Origin: Syntrophaceae bacterium | Lineage (GTDB): Bacteria > Desulfobacterota > Syntrophorhabdia > Syntrophorhabdales > WCHB1-27 | DNA: 10,448 nucleotides | Assembly: GCA_003165115.1 (NCBI GenBank) | Contig: PLSJ01000449.1 | Span: forward strand, 24,302-34,749 | Direction of reading: 5' to 3' | Shown: piece by piece, positions 6,883 through 10,448 of the stretch | Layout of the letters: each line of letters starts with the position of its first letter | Position numbering within the stretch: position 1 is the first letter of the stretch | Made by a program: the position numbers and the translations under genes | The notes under the pieces: model-generated | Database searches by the model: none | Seen by the model: the letters and a program-made list of their open reading frames with translations, nothing else | Told to the model about the DNA's origin: nothing

Positions 6883-7800
6883 ATGCCCCGGGTCTCCGTC
6901 ATAATACCCTGCTTTAACTACGGCGCATACATTGACGAGGCGGTGGATTCTGTCCTCAGCCAGACGTACCGCGACTTCGAGATCATCATTGTCGACGACG
7001 GGTCGGATGACGGAGAGACAAGGCCGAAACTTGAGAGATACCGAAAACCGGCCACTCAGGTCTTCTTCACTTCGAATATGGGGGTATCCATGGCACGTAA
7101 CAATGCGATCGCCCACGCAAGTGGGGAATTTATCCTTCCCCTGGATGCCGATGACCGAATTCACCACGCATATTTGGAAAAGGCGGTCTCCGCCATGGAT
7201 GCTGATAGGGGTTTGGGGATCGTCTATTGTAAGGCCGCCTTTTTCGGGGAGAGGACCGACGAATGGAATCTGCCGGAATACTCGCTTGAACGGATCCTTC
7301 TGGAAAATATGATTTTTTGCTCCGCTATGTTCAGGAGGGAAGATTCGGAGCGCGTGGGTGGATACAACGCGAGCATGAAAGCTGGGTATGAAGACTGGGA
7401 TTTCTGGCTCTCCCTTGTCGGCCTCGGCCGAAAAGTTTACAGAATTCCCGAGATTCTTTTCTTTTACCGCCAGAAGCAAGGCTCCAGGGGCCACAAAATG
7501 ACCGAAGAGGACAGATTGGCCATGCATCTTCAAACGATTAACAACCATAAGGAGCTCTATAGTCAAAACATGTTGCTCTGGGCAAAGCCTCTTTTGGAAA
7601 GACCGTCCAGGAATGAATATCTGGAAATGCGGAAGGCATACCTGGACACGAAGGAGGCATGCCTCGCCACAAAGAACGCATACATCGAGATGACTAACTC
7701 GATGTCGTGGCGTCTTACCCAACCTTTAAGATCAGCGGCCGCATTAATCGGGGCATGGGGCCAAGCCCTGCGAAGAAGGTTCCCACGGTCAAGCGGATAG
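6883..7800 (+). CDS. Family 2 glycosyltransferase with C-terminal heptad tail and SWRLT motif
   Basis: This is a 305-residue protein. The GT-A domain covers about residues 1-235: VSVIIPCFNYGAYIDEAV at 4-21, IIIVDDGSDDG at 34-44, LPLDADDRI at 85-93 (D88-A-D-D91, the DXD metal site), and YEDWDFWLSL at 169-178 with E170/D171 as the candidate catalytic acid pair. After FFYRQKQGSRG (193-203) comes a helical linker, then four consecutive heptads at 246-273, each a variant of YLxxKxA. These are followed by SMSWRLTQPLR at 273-283, a motif I recognise near the ends of other polysaccharide glycosyltransferases. The tail probably forms an amphipathic or coiled-coil helix for membrane or partner contact; that is inference. 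The gene lies 19 bases after the epimerase. The ribosome site is weak. Confidence 0.92.
   Translation: MPRVSVIIPCFNYGAYIDEAVDSVLSQTYRDFEIIIVDDGSDDGETRPKLERYRKPATQVFFTSNMGVSMARNNAIAHASGEFILPLDADDRIHHAYLEKAVSAMDADRGLGIVYCKAAFFGERTDEWNLPEYSLERILLENMIFCSAMFRREDSERVGGYNASMKAGYEDWDFWLSLVGLGRKVYRIPEILFFYRQKQGSRGHKMTEEDRLAMHLQTINNHKELYSQNMLLWAKPLLERPSRNEYLEMRKAYLDTKEACLATKNAYIEMTNSMSWRLTQPLRSAAALIGAWGQALRRRFPRSSG
7618..7701 (+). repeat. Four tandem degenerate 21-base units encoding heptads
   Basis: The four in-frame 21-base units start at 7618, 7639, 7660 and 7681 and encode YLEMRKA, YLDTKEA, CLATKNA and YIEMTNS. Position 1 is aromatic in three of four units, position 2 is Leu or Ile, and position 7 is Ala in three of four. 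The DNA units have diverged, so selection on the heptad pattern looks older than any recent slippage. Confidence 0.75.
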
Positions 7801-7856
7801 GCTAGGGCCAGGTTTAAACGTTTATCTATTCGAAAACAGGAGCGGGTTAAAAAAGA

Positions 7857-10049
7857 ATGCTATTTCGCCGTCGATATAGACCATTACTGGCGCCGTCGGC
7901 CGGTCTCGAACAAGTTGCTGACGACGGCAAGAGCGGATGGCGGGTAACCGGACCGGAGTGCCATTTCCTTCTTCAAGGCCCGCTGCCTTCGGGTTGGGTG
8001 AAGATAAAGTGCAGGACATGGGCAGAAGAATCGGCCGAATTCAGGCTCTTTGCCCGCATGCCCGGACCCGGGACACACGAGAGTGACTTTAGCATTGGCC
8101 TCGTCGATTCTGAGGAAAAATGGCTCTCGGCGTATGTCCTGCTCAATGAGGGTACGTTGCAGGCAAGGATAGTTCCTTCTGGGACTTCCCTCCCATTCTC
8201 GATAAGAGACGTCACATTGAACAGGGTATCCAGATTGGAAATACTGGCTGCCGCGGTCTTTCGATTTATCGTCGGCCACAATGCCTCCCCGCGACTTCTC
8301 CGTACAATGTTCGCGCAGTTCCTTGCCATCCTCAGAGCCGGCGGCTTCTCGGAGCTGCGCAGCAGGCTTGGCAGATTCGTAGAATCGCAGGTAGACCGCC
8401 GGGATAACTATCGCTTTTGGGTATTGCAGAATACGCCCCAAGAGGCCGAGCTGAGCAAGCTGAGCGCCAAGTGCACTAGGCTGCCATATAAGCCCATCTT
8501 CTCCCTGTTAGTTTCTATTTCGGATTCTGACGAGCAATCCTTGCGAAGATGCATCCGATCGATCGTGAGCCAAGTATATCCCTTATGGGAGCTCTGGCTC
8601 GTGATGCCCGATGCCGCTCCGTGTCCGGCCGAGACATTGCTTGAAGAATTCAGGGATTTCAGCCCACGGATCAAGGTGCTCTGCGGGACCCTGCAAGAAC
8701 CGACGTCAGACATCGAGTCGCGGATGACAGGCGATTTCGTCTGTGCAGTGCATTCCGATGCAGTATTGGCACCGGAGGCCCTAGGAGAATGTGCACTTTT
8801 CCTGAACGACCACCCCGATGCAGACGCGCTTTATAGTGACGAAGACAGGATAGATGCGCAAAACAACAGATTCCAGCCGTTCTTTAAGCCGGACTGGTCG
8901 CCCGAGTATCTGGAATCCTTTCCTTACATCTCCTCTCTGTCCTGCTACAGGACAAGTATCGTGAGAAAGACATGCTGGCTCAGGAATACGGATAGACTCG
9001 CCATCGATTATGATTTAGCGCTAAGGTTCAGCGAACTGGCCCAGAATATCGCCCATATCCCCAAAGTCCTATACCACCGTTATGTCAGCGAGAGGGAAGA
9101 GTCGAATCATACCGGGAATGCCATAATAGACTGTCTGAAGGGCCACCTCAAGCGTGTGGGAATAGGGGGTACCGTCACCGAGAGCCCCTACCCGGGTCTT
9201 CTTGACGTCCGGTATGATATAGCGAAAAACCCCCTCGTTTCGATCATTATCCCGGCGGGAGGAAGGAAGGCGAATATCCGGGGCGTCACTACGGACCTGC
9301 TGTCCAACTGCATCACAAGCCTACGCAATAGATCCGTCTACAAGAACTACGAAATCATCGTCGTCCACGACAATAACCTCGAACAGTCCGTCCTGCGCTT
9401 AATAGAGGATAGTAAAGGCAAATTGGTCCCCTTCAGGGACAAATTCAATTTCTCGGCAAAAGTCAATCTCGGCGCCCATCACGCGCAGGGGGAGCATCTT
9501 CTGATCCTCAACGATGACACGGAGGTTAGATCCGCTGAATGGCTCTCGGCAATGCTCGAGTTCTCCCAGCGGAAGGCCATAGGCGCCGTAGGTGCAAAGC
9601 TCTATTTCGAGGACGGGACTATTCAGCACGCGGGCGTCACTTTTACCCGCGAAGGATTTCCGCACCACATCTACCGCGGACACCCTGATTCACTTCCCGG
9701 CTATTTCTACAGCCTCGTTGCCAGCCACAACTGCCTGGCGGTCACGGGTGCCTGTCTCATGACCCGAACGGAAGTCTTTCACGAGGTGGGAGGCTTCAAT
9801 GAAGAAATGGCCGTAAACTATAATGACATAGATTACTGCTTCAAAGTAATTGAGGCAGGATATCGGATAGTATTCACGCCAAGGGCCAGGCTCTTTCACT
9901 TTGAATCAAAATCGAGGCTCAATACCGTGGAGCAGAGAGAAATGGACCATTTTGAACGGCTGTGGCATTCAAAAATCAGCCTCGATCCGTACTACAACGT
10001 CAACCTGGAGCCAAATCCATCCTTCTTCGAGGTCAAAATCAGGCCTTAA
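7857..10049 (+). CDS. Large protein with two GT2 domains (first degenerate) and an N-terminal beta-rich module
   Basis: This 730-residue protein has several parts. Residues 25-130 look beta-rich and include LPSGWVKI at 43-50, a pattern I have seen at the start of similar multi-domain transferases. Residues 130-210 are largely helical. The first GT-A-like domain spans about 214-410, with SDEDRID at 327-333, FKPDWSPEYL at 343-352, DYDLALR at 384-390 and HIPKVLYH at 400-407. At its metal site it reads VHSDAVL (298-304) instead of a DHDD-type motif. The second GT-A domain spans about 459-690 and looks intact: VSIIIPAGG at 461-469, LNDDTEV at 551-557, GAVGAKL at 576-582, TIQHAGV at 588-594, VTGACLM at 629-635 and NDIDYC at 656-661. 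It resembles rhamnosyltransferase-like O-antigen GT2 proteins. An in-frame TAA at 7848-7850 rules out an earlier start. AGGAG at 7838-7842 is 14 bases away, longer than usual. Confidence 0.88.
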   Translation: MLFRRRYRPLLAPSAGLEQVADDGKSGWRVTGPECHFLLQGPLPSGWVKIKCRTWAEESAEFRLFARMPGPGTHESDFSIGLVDSEEKWLSAYVLLNEGTLQARIVPSGTSLPFSIRDVTLNRVSRLEILAAAVFRFIVGHNASPRLLRTMFAQFLAILRAGGFSELRSRLGRFVESQVDRRDNYRFWVLQNTPQEAELSKLSAKCTRLPYKPIFSLLVSISDSDEQSLRRCIRSIVSQVYPLWELWLVMPDAAPCPAETLLEEFRDFSPRIKVLCGTLQEPTSDIESRMTGDFVCAVHSDAVLAPEALGECALFLNDHPDADALYSDEDRIDAQNNRFQPFFKPDWSPEYLESFPYISSLSCYRTSIVRKTCWLRNTDRLAIDYDLALRFSELAQNIAHIPKVLYHRYVSEREESNHTGNAIIDCLKGHLKRVGIGGTVTESPYPGLLDVRYDIAKNPLVSIIIPAGGRKANIRGVTTDLLSNCITSLRNRSVYKNYEIIVVHDNNLEQSVLRLIEDSKGKLVPFRDKFNFSAKVNLGAHHAQGEHLLILNDDTEVRSAEWLSAMLEFSQRKAIGAVGAKLYFEDGTIQHAGVTFTREGFPHHIYRGHPDSLPGYFYSLVASHNCLAVTGACLMTRTEVFHEVGGFNEEMAVNYNDIDYCFKVIEAGYRIVFTPRARLFHFESKSRLNTVEQREMDHFERLWHSKISLDPYYNVNLEPNPSFFEVKIRP

Positions 10050-10188
10050 CGTTTCCATACAGTAAACGTGGTAATCTGGTTCATCCGGTTCATGCTTCCT
10101 GAAAGTTTCAATTTAAATTGTCACTGACAATATGCTAAATTTGAAGCAGCAATCTTGTCTCTCATATGGAGTTTCTTCACGTTTCCCA
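10050..10188. other. AT-rich intergenic spacer with inverted repeats
   Basis: This is the longest gap between genes in the window. It starts with a weak 6-base inverted repeat, ACGTTT/AAACGT at 10049-10054 and 10064-10069. Next is a 9-base-period direct repeat, TCTGGTTCAT then TCCGGTTCAT, at 10075-10093. Two adjoining palindromes follow at 10109-10130. No T-tract follows any stem, so no intrinsic terminator can be called. Confidence 0.6.
10107..10145. repeat. Imperfect inverted repeat with two nested perfect palindromes
   Basis: CAATTTAAATTG at 10109-10120 is a perfect 12-base palindrome. It overlaps by 3 bases a second perfect one, TTGTCACTGACAA at 10118-10130, centred on 10124. Around the same centre a longer imperfect repeat runs from TTCAATTTAAATTGTCA (10107-10123) to TGACAATATGCTAAATTTGAA (10125-10145, with a 4-base offset between the arms). 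A 1-base loop makes an RNA hairpin unlikely; an operator-like binding site or a relic of an insertion end is more plausible. Function is unproven. Confidence 0.45.
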
Positions 10189-10448
10189 ATGCAGAAAAAT
10201 AAGTCCTCTAATTACCTATTACCTTGTGCGGCCCTTTTAGCAATTTTCCAGGTGCTTAACATCTTTCACTTTATAGACCGATATTCCGTAGATGTTCCTT
10301 TTTGGGATCAATGGAATTTTTATTCCACCTTTTTTCAACAGCATAGTCTATGGGAAATTTTTACGTGGCAGCATGGGCCTCATCGCCAGGGATTAGGGTT
10401 TTTTCTAATTTGGGCACTCAATGAACTCACCGGGTGGAACCAGCGCGC
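10189..10448 (+). CDS. N-terminal fragment of a polytopic membrane protein (3' end outside window)
   Basis: From ATG 10189 the frame is open for 86 codons to the window edge. A hydrophobic segment at residues 9-28 is followed by DVPFWDQWNF at 35-44, SLWEIF at 53-58 and WQHGPHRQGLG at 60-70, then a second hydrophobic stretch at 69-80. This pattern resembles uncharacterised large membrane proteins of polysaccharide loci, plausibly GT-C-type or polymerase-like. I cannot name the family with confidence. No Shine-Dalgarno sequence precedes it. An in-frame ATG at 10132 with no intervening stop would add 19 residues, so the start is uncertain. By hand count GC is about 41% over 10201-10440, lower than in the upstream genes. 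Confidence 0.7.
   Translation, partial: MQKNKSSNYLLPCAALLAIFQVLNIFHFIDRYSVDVPFWDQWNFYSTFFQQHSLWEIFTWQHGPHRQGLGFFLIWALNELTGWNQR

Noticed and set aside
6679..7722. Minus-strand open frame of 347 codons opposite the epimerase end and second GT2
   Set aside because: The plus-strand genes carry unmistakable family motifs throughout, while the minus-strand translation shows no domain pattern. Its length is explained by codon bias of the opposite strand.
7812..7824. Overlapping short palindromes GTTTAAAC and TAAACGTTTA in the spacer before the 730-residue protein
   Set aside because: They are short AT-rich palindromes in a 56-base spacer, expected by chance, with no promoter or terminator features around them.
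10049..10069. Possible terminator hairpin after the 730-residue glycosyltransferase
   Set aside because: The stem is only 6 pairs (ACGTTT/AAACGT) with a 9-base loop and no T-tract, so it is too weak for an intrinsic terminator.

Overview
The window is a stretch of a bacterial surface-polysaccharide (O-antigen, capsule or exopolysaccharide) gene cluster. All nine recognisable genes lie on the + strand, tightly packed, with gaps mostly under 100 bases and two stop/start overlaps. Nucleotide-sugar enzymes, several glycosyltransferases, a methyltransferase and polytopic membrane proteins together point to a Gram-negative envelope locus. The moderate GC content (55% in one hand-counted line of coding sequence) and the gene types would fit a Desulfobacterota/deltaproteobacterial or similar anaerobe. 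That assignment is a weak guess, because the window contains no phylogenetic marker.

Layout: (1) positions 2-652 hold the 3' end of a GT-C/GT39-type membrane glycosyltransferase. (2) 659-1657 encodes a lysylphosphatidylglycerol-synthase-type (UPF0104/AglD-like) membrane protein. (3) 1667-2728 encodes a class I SAM methyltransferase. (4) 2728-3690 encodes a GT2 glycosyltransferase, coupled to the methyltransferase through TAATG. (5-7) 3788-6863 is a three-gene nucleotide-sugar cassette: an RmlD-like reductase, a WbjB/CapE-type UDP-GlcNAc 4,6-dehydratase/5-epimerase and a WbjD/FnlC-type UDP-sugar 2-epimerase. (8) 6883-7800 encodes a GT2 glycosyltransferase with a four-heptad C-terminal tail. 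(9) 7857-10049 encodes a 730-residue double-GT2 protein. (10) After an AT-rich 139-base spacer with nested inverted repeats, a second membrane-protein gene begins at about 10189 and runs off the window.

How the genes fit together: the cassette should convert UDP-GlcNAc to a UDP-2-acetamido-2,6-dideoxy-L-sugar. The reductase lacks the C-terminal cupin domain of WbjC/CapF/FnlB. I therefore infer UDP-L-quinovosamine (the Qnl/Wbv route) rather than UDP-N-acetyl-L-fucosamine. The GT2 enzymes would assemble the repeat unit, the methyltransferase would decorate or cap it, and the GT-C and flippase-like proteins would act at the membrane on lipid-linked intermediates.

I found no RNA genes, CRISPR array, insertion sequence or convincing rho-independent terminator. 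Nothing here amounts to a clearly undescribed system. The points most worth a second look are the cupin-less sugar cassette, the degenerate first GT domain of the 730-residue protein, the heptad tail, and the composition change with palindromes after 10050.
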